Assembly: GCF_004335015.1 (NCBI RefSeq)
Contig: NZ_RQRU01000001.1
Location: 806,001-870,000, forward strand
Direction of reading: 5' to 3'
Length of the DNA: 64,000 nucleotides
Source: Psychrobacter pygoscelis
GTDB lineage: Bacteria; Pseudomonadota; Gammaproteobacteria; Pseudomonadales; Moraxellaceae
Below are positions 29,573 to 38,976 of the stretch, in pieces. Numbering within the stretch: the first letter of the stretch is position 1; every line of letters begins with the position of its first letter. The notes under the pieces were generated by a model that saw only the letters and a list, made by a program, of their open reading frames with translations, was not told where the DNA came from and ran no database searches. Both the position numbers and the translations under genes were made by a program.

Positions 29573-31999
29573 ATGATTATGCTTGTAAGTGTCGCCTTGC
29601 CTGTCCCGCTTTACCGGGTATTTGACTATCTTGTCCCTGAGCTGCAGGCAGCGACGCTGAAATCCCAAAACAGTGGCAATAGCCAAAAGCCCATCCCAGA
29701 TGCCAGCCTAGCGAATGACCACGTTAGCAATGACTTGTTTGCCAATAGTAAGCCCGAGTTACTACAAGTACAGCAGCTGCCTGTTATCGGCGCGCGCGTA
29801 GAGGTCTCCTTTGGTCGGCAAACTCTCATTGGTATCGTCGTCGCACATGTTAATAAGGCTGATAGTACTATTCCGACTAGTAAGCTTAAGCCTATCAAGC
29901 GCGTTTTAGACGATGAAGCGCTCATTGATACTGATATGCTCAGTCTAGCTCGCTGGTTAGCGAGCTATTATCATTATCCTTTTGGTGATGTGCTGTCTGT
30001 CATGCTGCCAAGCTTAATCCGCCAAGGCAAGCCACTAGACCTGCTTATTACCCATTGGCGTATCCTGCCTAATGCCAGTGATGCTGACCTACCTGCCCAA
30101 GCCAAAAAACAAAAACAGCAGTTTGAAATGCTCAAATTGCATGGCAGTCATGGCGCTAGTGAAGATGTATTGCTTTTAGAGGGTATGGAGCGACCCTTTC
30201 TTAATAAGCTTGAGGAAAAGGGACTGGTGGAGCATTACCTTGAGCCCAAGTCGCCCCCTGCCCTACCAACACTCGCCAAGCTGCCATTAGACTTAAATGA
30301 GCAGCAAAGCGTCGCCGTCGAGGCTATTGTGCAGTCATTCGAGCAAGCAAAATATCAAGGATTTTTGCTTAACGGCGTCACTGGTAGTGGCAAGACTGAG
30401 GTCTATCTGCAAGCGATGCAGCCTGTATTGGAGGCTGGCAAACAAGTCCTCGTCCTCGTTCCTGAGATTGGCTTAACTCCGCAGACCAAAGCTCGATTCG
30501 CTCGGCGCTTTGCGGCACAGATTTTGTTACTACATTCAGGGCTGAACAATACTCAGCGGATGCAAGGGTGGCAAGACTGTCGGCAAGGTCATGCACAAAT
30601 CATTATCGGTACTCGCTCCTCTATTCTTTATCCTTTTGCTAATCTCGGCCTTATCATCGTCGACGAGGCTCATGACTTATCTTATAAGCAGCAAGATACC
30701 CTTCGCTATCATGCAGCCGACGTCGCTCTATATCGGGGTTACCAAGCCAATATCCCAGTGGTACTCGGTACAGCCACTCCTGCACTTGAGCAATTTAAAC
30801 TGGTAGCAGATGGCAAACTGACCGAGCTTAGATTAACTGAGCGCGCCGGACACGCTACTGCTGCTGCCCTATATCTGGTTGATGCTAGAGATAAACCCAC
30901 CCAATTTAGTGAGCAGCCAGTAGACAGCCCCCAGCAAAAGCCACTGATAGCAAATATTAAGAACCCACAGAATACAGGGCTTACTGATGATACTATCGAC
31001 GCGATTCGCCAGACGTTAGAGGCAGGCGAGCAAGTCTTAGTATTTTTGAATCGTCGTGGTTATGCGCCCGTCTTATTGTGCGCGGCTTGTGGTTGGCAGG
31101 CAGATTGTCCACGCTGTGAGGCGCACCTGACCATTCACCACAGTCAGCTGAACAGTCGGCAGCCCAGTTATCTAAAATGTCATCACTGTGATTGGCAAGC
31201 GGCTATTCCTACCGCCTGCCCTGATTGTGGTAGCGTCAACCTCGATGCCGTTGGCATGGGCACAACGCGGCTTACCGAAAGCCTGCATGCGCTATTTTCT
31301 AACCCACAAACCAGTAAGACTACCTATCCCATTATTCAGATCGACCGTGATACTACGCGGTGTAAAGACAGCTGGGAGACCATCTATCAGCGCATAAATT
31401 CTGGCAACCCAGCGATATTGGTCGGTACGCAAATGGTCGCCAAAGGCCATCATTTTCCAAAAGTGACGCTAGTCTGCCTACCTAACGCAGACCGCGGATT
31501 CTTATCGCCCGACTTTCGCTCTCCTGAGCACACAGCCCAACTTATGATCCAAGTCGCTGGCCGTGCTGGCCGCGGCGATAAAGCCGGTAAAGTCCTTATC
31601 CAGACGCTACAACCAGATAATCCACTACTGCTTAAGCTGGTTCGCGATGGCTATCATGAGTTCGCGCTTGAGCTATTAAATGAGCGCAGAGTAATGGGGC
31701 TGCCGCCGTTTACCTACGCTGCACTCATTCGCTGTGAGGGTAAGACACTAGAGCGCACTACCCAAGCCTTAAAAGACGCTACCGCAATCCTGCCCAAGCC
31801 CAATCAATTAGCAATCCTTGGTCCTATTGATGCACCGATGAAAAAGAAAAATAGCCGCTTTCATTCGCAGCTGCTACTATTGAGTAAAGAGCGCTCTCAT
31901 TTACATCAAGTACTCAATTACTGGTGGCCACAAGTGTTAGAGTTACCTTCAGCGAAATACCTAAAGCTGACCTTAGATGTTGACCCAGTCGGATGGTAA
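29573..31999 (+). CDS. priA: Primosomal protein N' (replication restart helicase PriA)
   Basis: A superfamily 2 DNA helicase that reloads the replisome at stalled forks. It has 808 residues. The N-terminal 3'-DNA-binding domain (VALPVPLYRVFDYLVP) carries an Asn/Ser/Lys-rich insertion at about 28-65. The helicase domain has Walker A NGVTGSGKTE and the DEAH box IVDEAHD. The zinc-binding insertion has four CxxC pairs (CAACGWQADCPRC, CHHC, CPDC). Motifs V/VI are GTQMVAKGHHFP and QVAGRAGRG. A normal PriA with a slightly long N-domain. It ends about 45 bp before the CDF gene. Confidence 0.97.
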   Translation: MIMLVSVALPVPLYRVFDYLVPELQAATLKSQNSGNSQKPIPDASLANDHVSNDLFANSKPELLQVQQLPVIGARVEVSFGRQTLIGIVVAHVNKADSTIPTSKLKPIKRVLDDEALIDTDMLSLARWLASYYHYPFGDVLSVMLPSLIRQGKPLDLLITHWRILPNASDADLPAQAKKQKQQFEMLKLHGSHGASEDVLLLEGMERPFLNKLEEKGLVEHYLEPKSPPALPTLAKLPLDLNEQQSVAVEAIVQSFEQAKYQGFLLNGVTGSGKTEVYLQAMQPVLEAGKQVLVLVPEIGLTPQTKARFARRFAAQILLLHSGLNNTQRMQGWQDCRQGHAQIIIGTRSSILYPFANLGLIIVDEAHDLSYKQQDTLRYHAADVALYRGYQANIPVVLGTATPALEQFKLVADGKLTELRLTERAGHATAAALYLVDARDKPTQFSEQPVDSPQQKPLIANIKNPQNTGLTDDTIDAIRQTLEAGEQVLVFLNRRGYAPVLLCAACGWQADCPRCEAHLTIHHSQLNSRQPSYLKCHHCDWQAAIPTACPDCGSVNLDAVGMGTTRLTESLHALFSNPQTSKTTYPIIQIDRDTTRCKDSWETIYQRINSGNPAILVGTQMVAKGHHFPKVTLVCLPNADRGFLSPDFRSPEHTAQLMIQVAGRAGRGDKAGKVLIQTLQPDNPLLLKLVRDGYHEFALELLNERRVMGLPPFTYAALIRCEGKTLERTTQALKDATAILPKPNQLAILGPIDAPMKKKNSRFHSQLLLLSKERSHLHQVLNYWWPQVLELPSAKYLKLTLDVDPVGW

Positions 32000-32045
32000 C
32001 CACACCATCGACATCACAAATAATAATTATAAATTAGGGGTTCTT

Positions 32046-33263
32046 ATGTCATCCTCTTCGCCTAACCATAATAATAATCAAGCAAGCGTGCAGCACAGTC
32101 ATCAGCATGGCGATCATTCACACCCTGATAAGCACCGCCAGTCAGCCAGTCAATCGAGTAAACCAGAGACTGCGAAGCAACAAAGAATCTTGCTCATTAG
32201 CTTTACAATTATTACAGGCTTTATGCTGGTAGAAGCATTAGGCGGCTGGCTCACCAATAGCCTAGCGTTACTCTCAGATGCAGGTCACATGCTTAGCGAT
32301 GCAGCGGCGCTCGGTGCTACACTTTTAGCCTTCAAAATAGGTGAAAAAGCCGCTACCGAGAAGAAGACCTTTGGGTATAAGCGCTTTGAGATTCTGGTCG
32401 CTGGCGCTAATGGTGCTACGCTGGTTATTATCTCTCTAATGATTATTTATGAAGCCATTGGCAGAATTAACTCACCTCCTGATATTGCCACCAGAGGTAT
32501 GCTGATTATTGCCACTGTCGGTATGCTGGTAAATATTCTGGTAGCTTGGCTGCTACATCGCGGCGGCGCGGCTCACAGTCATGCTGGTCACGACCATTTA
32601 GGCCACAATCACAATCATAGCCACAGCCACTCTAGTGATTATTCTCACGACAATGTACACCACGACCATGTACACCACGACCATGATGAGCACGATCACG
32701 CTACTAAAAAACAAATCAAAGACAGCAAAACCTCAAAAAACCTCAATATGCATAGCGCCTATCTGCACGTGTTGGGGGATTTATTAGGCTCGGTAGCCGC
32801 TATTATTGCTGCCCTCACTATGATGTGGTTTGGTTGGTGGTGGGCTGATCCTGTAGCCTCGGTTATTGTCGCGATATTGATACTATTTAGTGGTTATCGA
32901 GTGGTCAAGCAATCGGTACATATCTTGATGGAAGGCACGCCAAAAGAGGTGTCATTAGACAAGGTAGTGACCACTTTGGAGGCGCACACGGCAGTGATTA
33001 AAGTCCATGACCTACACATTTGGACCATTACCAGTGGCCTTCACGCCTTATCCTGCCATGTCGTCGTCGATGGCGATATGAGCATCCATGCCGCAAGTAG
33101 CCTTATCCATGAGCTTGAGCTACGCTTGCAAGGGTTGGGTATTAGCCACGCCACTATGCAAGTTGAGAGTCGTAGTTGCCCGAGCATGCACGGCGATGGA
33201 CTGGTTTGTGACTTGTCCGAGCATGGTCAGGATAACGTCGGTCATCTTGGACATAGCCATTAG
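32046..33263 (+). CDS. CDF-family divalent cation exporter with histidine-rich loops
   Basis: A 405-residue cation diffusion facilitator of the ZitB/CzcD type, exporting Zn2+ (or Co2+/Cd2+) from the cytoplasm in exchange for protons. The metal site is the HxxxD pair in SDAGHMLSDA (helix 2) and in HVLGDLLGS (helix 5). The N-terminus (about 10-40) and the loop between helices 4 and 5 (about 175-230) are very His/Asp-rich, e.g. HHDHVHHDHDEHDH, probably metal-buffering. The cytoplasmic C-terminal domain has VHDLHIWTITSG. I chose the ATG at 32046, preceded by AGGGG. An earlier in-frame ATG overlaps the end of priA and adds non-family residues. It may be read through from priA. Confidence 0.92.
   Translation: MSSSSPNHNNNQASVQHSHQHGDHSHPDKHRQSASQSSKPETAKQQRILLISFTIITGFMLVEALGGWLTNSLALLSDAGHMLSDAAALGATLLAFKIGEKAATEKKTFGYKRFEILVAGANGATLVIISLMIIYEAIGRINSPPDIATRGMLIIATVGMLVNILVAWLLHRGGAAHSHAGHDHLGHNHNHSHSHSSDYSHDNVHHDHVHHDHDEHDHATKKQIKDSKTSKNLNMHSAYLHVLGDLLGSVAAIIAALTMMWFGWWWADPVASVIVAILILFSGYRVVKQSVHILMEGTPKEVSLDKVVTTLEAHTAVIKVHDLHIWTITSGLHALSCHVVVDGDMSIHAASSLIHELELRLQGLGISHATMQVESRSCPSMHGDGLVCDLSEHGQDNVGHLGHSH
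32656..32685. repeat. 15-bp tandem repeat inside the His-rich loop
   Basis: The unit tacaccacgaccatg is present twice perfectly and is preceded by a degenerate third copy. It encodes the YHH/VHHDH repeat, suggesting that the loop length varies by slippage. Confidence 0.8.
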
Positions 33264-33409
33264 CGGATACTAAAGCCATTAGCCGAAACGAACACCACTA
33301 GCGCGCCTTAATTTATTTTAACTATGATGCCCTTTGCTATCGTCAATCCCAATTAAAACGGCTACGTTGACGGCTCACTGGTACAATAAATTAACTAAAA
33401 GTTATGATA

Positions 33410-33425
33410 GATATGACTGAGGCTG
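33410..33425. repeat. Left copy of a 16-bp direct repeat flanking the duplicated membrane protein gene
   Basis: gatatgactgaggctg, identical to 34099-34114. The similarity continues imperfectly on both sides. The two copies bracket the gene at 33432-33968. Confidence 0.75.
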
Positions 33426-33431
33426 CGTAAG

Positions 33432-33968
33432 TTAGGTGCGTTTTAACGCCCGCAGCTTCCGCCAGCTATAACGAATCAGCGGCCAAACCAGCCAAATAAG
33501 GGCAAAAATAATACTACTGAACCCTATACCGATGAGGCTAATTCTGATACCCCAATCAACGCCCCCAGCCATGCTTTCTGTAATAGCCGGGCCCATCGTT
33601 GCGGCGAATGCAAAAACGTAACCTAAGACAATAATAACCCCGGCCATTACTACCCGAACCATTATTTTTATTACGCTATCAGTTTTACTGTCATCAGCTT
33701 CTCTCTCTAGCCAATCTAACCGCCATAACCTTTTGCCTAATGGCGATAATAAATAAGCCAGCGATACGACTATAGTCATCCCGCCGATAACTAGCATTGC
33801 CATTCTAATCCAAAAATCTAACTGGCCTGTCCAGACTTCTGGCAAGTAAGTGGCTCCCATGCTAGAGCTAAGAACTAGCCAAAATCCTACCGATAGTCCT
33901 ATACCGACAAGGGTTAGATGAAGCAATCCCTTTAAAATACGAGCTAACCCTTGATTGGATGTATTCAT
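33432..33968 (-). CDS. Four-helix membrane protein with internal duplication, unknown
   Basis: About 178 residues with two similar halves, each with two transmembrane helices. A segment around SSSMGATYLPEVWTGQLDFW matches AATMGPAITESMAGGVDWGI in the second half, followed in both by a helix ending in a basic, Trp-containing tail (KRLWRL / RYSWRKL). No family recognised. I chose the ATG at 33968, with GTGAGA upstream. A GTG four codons earlier is possible. The gene is flanked by perfect 16-bp direct repeats, suggesting a past insertion or duplication. Confidence 0.55.
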   Translation of the reverse strand: MNTSNQGLARILKGLLHLTLVGIGLSVGFWLVLSSSMGATYLPEVWTGQLDFWIRMAMLVIGGMTIVVSLAYLLSPLGKRLWRLDWLEREADDSKTDSVIKIMVRVVMAGVIIVLGYVFAFAATMGPAITESMAGGVDWGIRISLIGIGFSSIIFALIWLVWPLIRYSWRKLRALKRT

Positions 33969-33980
33969 TGATTGTCTCAC

Positions 33981-34399
33981 TTATGAAATCAAGATTCTCA
34001 TCATACTGCCGTGATAGTAAAGCTACGGTAATACCAACACATTAAATGAGTGCCTGACAAAAATTGACTTGCTAAAAAACTGACTTGTTAAAAGTCACGA
34101 TATGACTGAGGCTGTATAAATTCTCAGTCAATGTTTAGCATGATCCCCTCCCTACTAACCTCGAACTTTTTATCACACTAAATAGCCCTTTCAACTTAAA
34201 AAAATGACCTGACAAACAGTTGCGATGCGCTCGAAAGAGACCACAAATGATAGTCGCTGGTTTAACTGGCTTAGCTGATTTAATGTTTCGTAAGTGTTGC
34301 GCAATGCAGACTATCAGTCTCCTAGACTTTAGCTATTACGCCCACTGCCAATATTACCCCTAATTAAACAATAAATGCATAATAAGAATAAAAATAACA
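33981..34399. other. Spacer upstream of the esterase pseudogene
   Basis: 419 bp, AT-rich. It contains the right direct repeat (34099-34114). No gene or terminator that I can support. Confidence 0.4.
34099..34114. repeat. Right copy of the 16-bp direct repeat
   Basis: Perfect match to 33410-33425 in the same orientation, 689 bp apart. Confidence 0.75.
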
Positions 34400-34979
34400 A
34401 TGTTACCTACCGAAAATAACAAGACATTTTTACTGTTCTTTCATGGTTTGGATTCAAGTCATCAAACCAGTAAATATACCTGTATTGAGCGTGAGCCGAA
34501 ATTTTGCTAGACAGTGAATTATCGGGAGAATTTTAAAGCAATCTTTGGTATATACGAGGATTTGATTGAGGAGACGCTGCGCGAATACCCGCGTGTGGTA
34601 GGCAGGACATTCACTGGGCAGTTGGTTTGCCAATCACTTGGCGCACAAGTACGGTCTGCGGGCACTGCTTATCGCGCCGTGTATCAATCCAAGTGAAGTG
34701 CTAACAGACCGAATCTCTATCGCAGGTGAGATGGACTTACCATTTCCAACGAGTAATCCCGAGATGACGCGGGTCATGGTAGAGGTGGCTGATGAGTGCT
34801 TAAACCTTGCCACTGCCCAAAAGACATTGGTCAACTTGCCAAACAGCTGGGAGGTGCAGTCTTTTGCGGGCGGTCATCAGTGAATCGCCCGTGAGGTTGA
34901 GATTTGGGAGGCCATCAATGACTTATTCGAAGACCCAATAATTTGGATTGATGGTGGCGAGTTTTATGGGGAGGATTGA
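34400..34979 (+). pseudogene. Decayed YqiA/YcfP-type alpha/beta-hydrolase esterase
   Basis: Three in-line fragments of one protein are visible. From ATG 34400: FLLFFHGLDSSHQTSKY (the typical N-terminal HG and S-T-K start), then a TAG at 34508. After it, in the same frame: EETLREYPRVVGRTF. A -1/+1 shift near 34617 then leads to GSWFANHLAHKYGLRALLIA and a helical stretch ending AGGHQ. A TGA at 34881-34883 is followed, still in frame, by REVEIWEAINDLF and a final stop at 34977. The order matches small UPF0227 (YqiA) esterases. The nucleophile region (expected GTSLGG) is corrupted at the frameshift. At least two stops and one frameshift make this a pseudogene rather than a sequencing slip. Confidence 0.7.
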
Positions 34980-35182
34980 GTTTTAGGCAATTCAAACTCT
35001 GATACCTCGCGCTCCTTACTGCGCCCAACGACCTACTCATAACCAGTAATTACCTCAAGACATGGCAAGCTGACATGATACTTTTGGTAATGCGCTTGGA
35101 TTCGCAATTGAATCATCCTGTCTTATTCTACTTGCCTTATTCTACTGGCCTTTCTCTTTCTAGTTCGCCATTTTTCAGCGCG

Positions 35183-35548
35183 TCATGAAAGTTCAAGATC
35201 TCTATTGGCTTGTAACGTATCAGTCGTTACTTTTTTCTGGTTTCGTAGCTCATACTGTATCTGTTCAAGGTCAGGTTGATGGTCCAAAGGATCGATCTTG
35301 AGCACCTCAAATAATACCCGCAGGAACTCAACCGAGCTAAAGCGAAAGTCGTAGTAACTATTATCAAGACCGAGGGTAGGACTACTTAACACATGCCGCA
35401 GTCGGTCGCAGGCCTGAATAGCATTGTTAGGCTGATAGCCCATTGCAGTAATAATGTCTTGCGGCCTTAGCGCCAATTGCTCGATTTGAGCAATAGCTAG
35501 TTTGCCAAGGGCATGGCGAGGGGTTAAACGCTGGGTAAACAGTGACAT
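35183..35548 (-). CDS. Small cytoplasmic protein, unknown
   Basis: A 121-residue soluble protein starting MSLFTQRLTPRHALGKLAIA. The composition is ordinary, with a helical N-terminal half (QIEQLALRPQDIITAMGYQP) that could be a helix-turn-helix. The C-terminal part is charged. The start at 35548 is chosen because GGAG lies 6 bases upstream; an upstream TTG lacks support. It is a plausible small regulator or lineage-specific protein. No family recognised. Confidence 0.5.
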   Translation of the reverse strand: MSLFTQRLTPRHALGKLAIAQIEQLALRPQDIITAMGYQPNNAIQACDRLRHVLSSPTLGLDNSYYDFRFSSVEFLRVLFEVLKIDPLDHQPDLEQIQYELRNQKKVTTDTLQANRDLELS

Positions 35549-35940
35549 ATCAGACTCCTGATACTCCGACGACAATTAAACTAGAAGCTCGTAGTCAAAA
35601 TAAGGCACAGGGGACCTTGTCGGAGTGGCAGGCTTGTGCGCTTTACCAGAATTGTTTTACATCGTGCTGGAAGTTGCAATGTTTGTGTTTTATAGCTGTT
35701 GAAGACAGTAGCCATATCTTCTGATACCTTGCCTTCTTTAACTCCTTTTGAGGCAGGCAGAAGAATCAGAGAAGAATTACAAACAAATTAAACCCACGAT
35801 GGTTTGTGCGGTTATGATAGCATATAAAATTACCGATAATAAATGGTTCGTTATGGGGATATATCCCTCAAGCCTTTAATTCTTGGACTATTTTTTATTT
35901 CTTTACTGACCACCTGTCAACTAACTAATGATAATCTGCT
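35549..35940. other. Spacer between divergent unknown genes
   Basis: 392 bp. A short signal-peptide-like frame starts at 35843 but runs into the next gene in another frame; not accepted. No terminator or RNA motif seen. Confidence 0.35.
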
Positions 35941-36645
35941 ATGCCTAGACGCTCCGCCCCTTTTGTTGCTCCTGATAATATCGATGCGCCTACCTCAAAG
36001 GAAGGTAAAAAGCAGGCGAAAGAACTGTTATCTGCATTACAAACAGATATCGCTGCATACCGTCATGACCAATTCCCTCCCGATATCTTAAGTCAAGTTC
36101 GTGACATGCCTATCTATCATGGCAATCTTGATGAAGTACAAGCCTACCATGAGCGCTGGAAGCCGCTGATCGACCGCGCTATGGGATTTTATCCAGCCGC
36201 CTACTTACCACCAGATTATCTCCCGCTACCTGCGAGTCTTGAGATTCCGCAGTTTGTCTATCATGTTCAAAAGCTCCATCTCACCAAGACTCGAGCTAAA
36301 GAATCCAAGAGCTTTGGCTCGGTTGGGGCGTTAATAGATAAGTGCGGCGAGTTCAACTTGGAGGAAGAAACAAGGCTCACGCGCGTACTTGAGCGTGACG
36401 ATGAGGCTAGATTAGTGGCCCATCGAGAGTTTATTGACCTGCGCGCTTATGTATTTTGCCGCGATAGCAAAGGTGAGATGCTAGATCCTGAGCGATTACG
36501 TTTCTATCGAACGGGGCTTATTGTGCACGCTCTTCCTGGCTTTAAGGTGGTAGACAGTCGTCAAAAACCTCGCAAACGCCGCAATGACGCTTATCAAAAT
36601 CCACTTGCAGATAACGGCATTTGGAAGGTTTATAAAAAGAAATGA
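35941..36645 (+). CDS. Conserved hypothetical cytoplasmic protein
   Basis: A 234-residue soluble protein, rich in Pro, Tyr, Lys and Arg. Segments such as YHERWKPLIDRAMGFYPAAY, LPPDYLPLPASLEIPQFVYH and FIDLRAYVFCRDSKGEMLDP look like a genuine folded domain. The C-terminus is basic (RQKPRKRRNDAYQN), which could bind nucleic acid. No family recognised. The upstream ribosome binding site is weak. The gene is alone, between unknown and kef genes. Base composition is like the rest of the window. Confidence 0.6.
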   Translation: MPRRSAPFVAPDNIDAPTSKEGKKQAKELLSALQTDIAAYRHDQFPPDILSQVRDMPIYHGNLDEVQAYHERWKPLIDRAMGFYPAAYLPPDYLPLPASLEIPQFVYHVQKLHLTKTRAKESKSFGSVGALIDKCGEFNLEEETRLTRVLERDDEARLVAHREFIDLRAYVFCRDSKGEMLDPERLRFYRTGLIVHALPGFKVVDSRQKPRKRRNDAYQNPLADNGIWKVYKKK

Positions 36646-37018
36646 CGTAGCGTTCAATGAAAGCCTTTACTATTCAACATAATTTACATACCTCGACCAA
36701 TTAAACTTAAACTATATTCTTAGTCGATTACTCAAGTATTTGGGTGACGTTAGTGAAGAGGTATTGCTTAATTCAGTCAGCATCAATCCTATACAGAACT
36801 GAGTCACTAATGGTCAGTTAACAGGGATTGAAGTGGGATAAAGAAGATTAAGGAATAGCTGGTAAAATTATTCCCTGGAGGTCATAAGATGACTCCAGCC
36901 TCGTTAATCACTGCCTCGACTGCCCCAGTTACTCTGCCTCTATCAATATTGTATTGGTGAGCGCTAGATTGACCAAATATGAGTAAGACTACCATGTCAG
37001 CTTTATCAAGGAGTATTC
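36646..37018. other. Spacer upstream of the Kef-type antiporter
   Basis: 373 bp. It contains an imperfect hairpin (36875-36898, ctggaggtcat with atgactccag). Promoter elements are not clear. Confidence 0.35.
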
Positions 37019-38860
37019 ATGATTGCAGCCGCCGCCGGCTCTCCTAACCTTATGTTGCAGGTCACCATATTTTTGGGGGCCGCTTTATTGCTAGTACCGC
37101 TGGGCAAACGCTTTGGCATTGCCACTGTTCTTGGCTATTTGATTACTGGGTTGATCCTTGGGCCTAGTTTTTTAGATGTGGCCGGTGATGCTGAGACCCT
37201 ACTGCATTTTTCTGAGTTTGGGGTGGTGCTGCTATTATTTATTATTGGCTTGGAGCTGCAGCCATCAAGACTTTGGGCGCTGCGCCGTTCTATTTTTGTC
37301 TTAGGAGGATTGCAGGTTGGCTTGACCGGTCTACTACTCATGGGGCTGCTGTATCATTTTGTTGGTATAAAGCTTGATACGGCTTTTATCGTTGGCTTTG
37401 GATTGGCGCTGTCGTCTACCGCCTTTGTATTACAGATATTGACTGAAAAGCAGCAGTTATCTAGTACTCATGGCCGTGAAGCCTTTACCATCCTCCTGTT
37501 TCAAGATATCGCGGTTATCCCCTTATTAGCCGTCATTCCCTTCTTATCTGGCGTTCGTGATCAGACCTACGACTTATTGTACTTTGCCAAAGTTGTGGCG
37601 GTTTTTGCCGGACTGATTATTGCTAGCCGATACGTGGTACGGCCATTTTTTAAATTCGTCGCCTCTAGTGGTGCCACAGAGCTGCTGACTGCCGTCGCCT
37701 TGTTTATTGTTATGGGTGTGTCTATATTGATGGGTCAGATTGGCTTATCGATGGCGCTAGGTGCATTCTTAACAGGCGTACTATTAGCCGACTCTGAATA
37801 CCGCCACGAGTTAGAGGCCAGTATTGAGCCGTTTAAAGGGCTGCTGCTAGGCTTATTCTTTATGTCAGTCGGTATGCTGACTAATGTGAAGCTTATTTTA
37901 GCCAATCCTATGTTAATTATTGGCGCCGCGATGCTGCTAATGTTTATCAAGTTTTCAGTGATTACGCTGATTGCTCGATTATCAGGTAACCGCTTGCCGA
38001 CCAGCATCCGTCTGGGTGTAACCTTGGCGCAAGGTGGTGAATTTGCCTTTGTGCTATTCAGTGCTGCCAGCGCTCAGCATCTTTTAAACCCAGAGCTGGC
38101 CAATATGTTGACGCTAGTGGTCACCATCTCGATGGCCTTGACACCGCTTGCATTCTTGCTACTAGAAAAGGTAGGCGAGCCTATCTTTGCCAAGCGCAAG
38201 CCGACTCGTGAGTACGATACCATCCCTGACCACGAGCATCCGGTAATTATCGCAGGCTTTGGCCGTGTTGGTCAGATTATTGGCCGCGTCCTGCGCATGC
38301 ATAATATAGAGTTTACCGCCATTGAGCGCTCTGCCAATCGAGTGGACTTTGTGCGTAAGTTTGGTAACCAAGTCTATTACGGCGATCCCAAAAACCCTGA
38401 GATTTTGCGTGCGGCTGGTATCAGTAAAGCGCGGGTATTTATTCTAGCGGTCGATGATTTAGAGCGCTCTATTACCACAGCGCAATATCTGCACCATAAT
38501 TATCCAGATTTGATTATTCTTGCCCGCGCCCGTGACCGTCAGCACTATTACCGGCTGCGAGAGGTTGGCGTTCGCTATATTTGGCGCGAGACTTATCTTA
38601 CTGCGCTTGATATCTCACGCGAGTCGCTTGAGCTATTGGGTATCAGTCCTGAAAAAGCGCGCGAAACCATTCGCACTTTCCGTGACTATGATGATGAGCT
38701 GATTGATCGGCAGCAAGCCATTTATGATGATGAAGCCAGCATGATTGAGTCAGCCCAGTCGGCTATCGCTGAGCTTGAAAGCTTATTCGACTCTGATCAC
38801 AACGAAGCCAAAAAGATCGATTTGGATGAGATAAAGGCCGCTATAGATGTAAATAAATAA
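37019..38860 (+). CDS. Kef-type K+/H+ antiporter (CPA2) with RCK/TrkA-N domain
   Basis: A 613-residue inner-membrane cation:proton antiporter. About 12 transmembrane helices (residues about 8-385) carry the CPA2 signatures LLLFIIGLELQPSRLW, LSSTAFVLQILTEK, FQDIAVIPLLAV and LAQGGEFAFVLF. A cytoplasmic RCK domain starts at GFGRVGQIIGRVL (about 415), an NAD(H)-binding Rossmann motif. An acidic helical tail follows. Members such as KefB/KefC are gated by glutathione adducts and protect against electrophiles. Whether this one is glutathione-gated cannot be read from the sequence, and no KefF/KefG partner gene is adjacent. AAGGAG is 7 bases before the ATG. Confidence 0.92.
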   Translation: MIAAAAGSPNLMLQVTIFLGAALLLVPLGKRFGIATVLGYLITGLILGPSFLDVAGDAETLLHFSEFGVVLLLFIIGLELQPSRLWALRRSIFVLGGLQVGLTGLLLMGLLYHFVGIKLDTAFIVGFGLALSSTAFVLQILTEKQQLSSTHGREAFTILLFQDIAVIPLLAVIPFLSGVRDQTYDLLYFAKVVAVFAGLIIASRYVVRPFFKFVASSGATELLTAVALFIVMGVSILMGQIGLSMALGAFLTGVLLADSEYRHELEASIEPFKGLLLGLFFMSVGMLTNVKLILANPMLIIGAAMLLMFIKFSVITLIARLSGNRLPTSIRLGVTLAQGGEFAFVLFSAASAQHLLNPELANMLTLVVTISMALTPLAFLLLEKVGEPIFAKRKPTREYDTIPDHEHPVIIAGFGRVGQIIGRVLRMHNIEFTAIERSANRVDFVRKFGNQVYYGDPKNPEILRAAGISKARVFILAVDDLERSITTAQYLHHNYPDLIILARARDRQHYYRLREVGVRYIWRETYLTALDISRESLELLGISPEKARETIRTFRDYDDELIDRQQAIYDDEASMIESAQSAIAELESLFDSDHNEAKKIDLDEIKAAIDVNK

Positions 38861-38976
38861 GCCATCATTTAGGGCGTGCCCTCATTTACCTAACCCGATA
38901 TTAAAATCAATTTTGGTCAATGAGGGTTCTTAAGAGCCAGCTGTCCTTACTTAGACAGGTTGAGCCTTGTACTGGT

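Noticed and set aside
35843-36091. 82-codon frame with a signal-peptide-like N-terminus (LLTTCQL)
   Set aside because: It overlaps the better supported gene at 35941 by 150 bp in another frame; the C-terminal half is frame-shadow sequence.
28773-38931. caatgagggttc phrase shared by 28773 and 38918
   Set aside because: Only 12 bp, two copies, no shared flanks; chance level for 64 kb.
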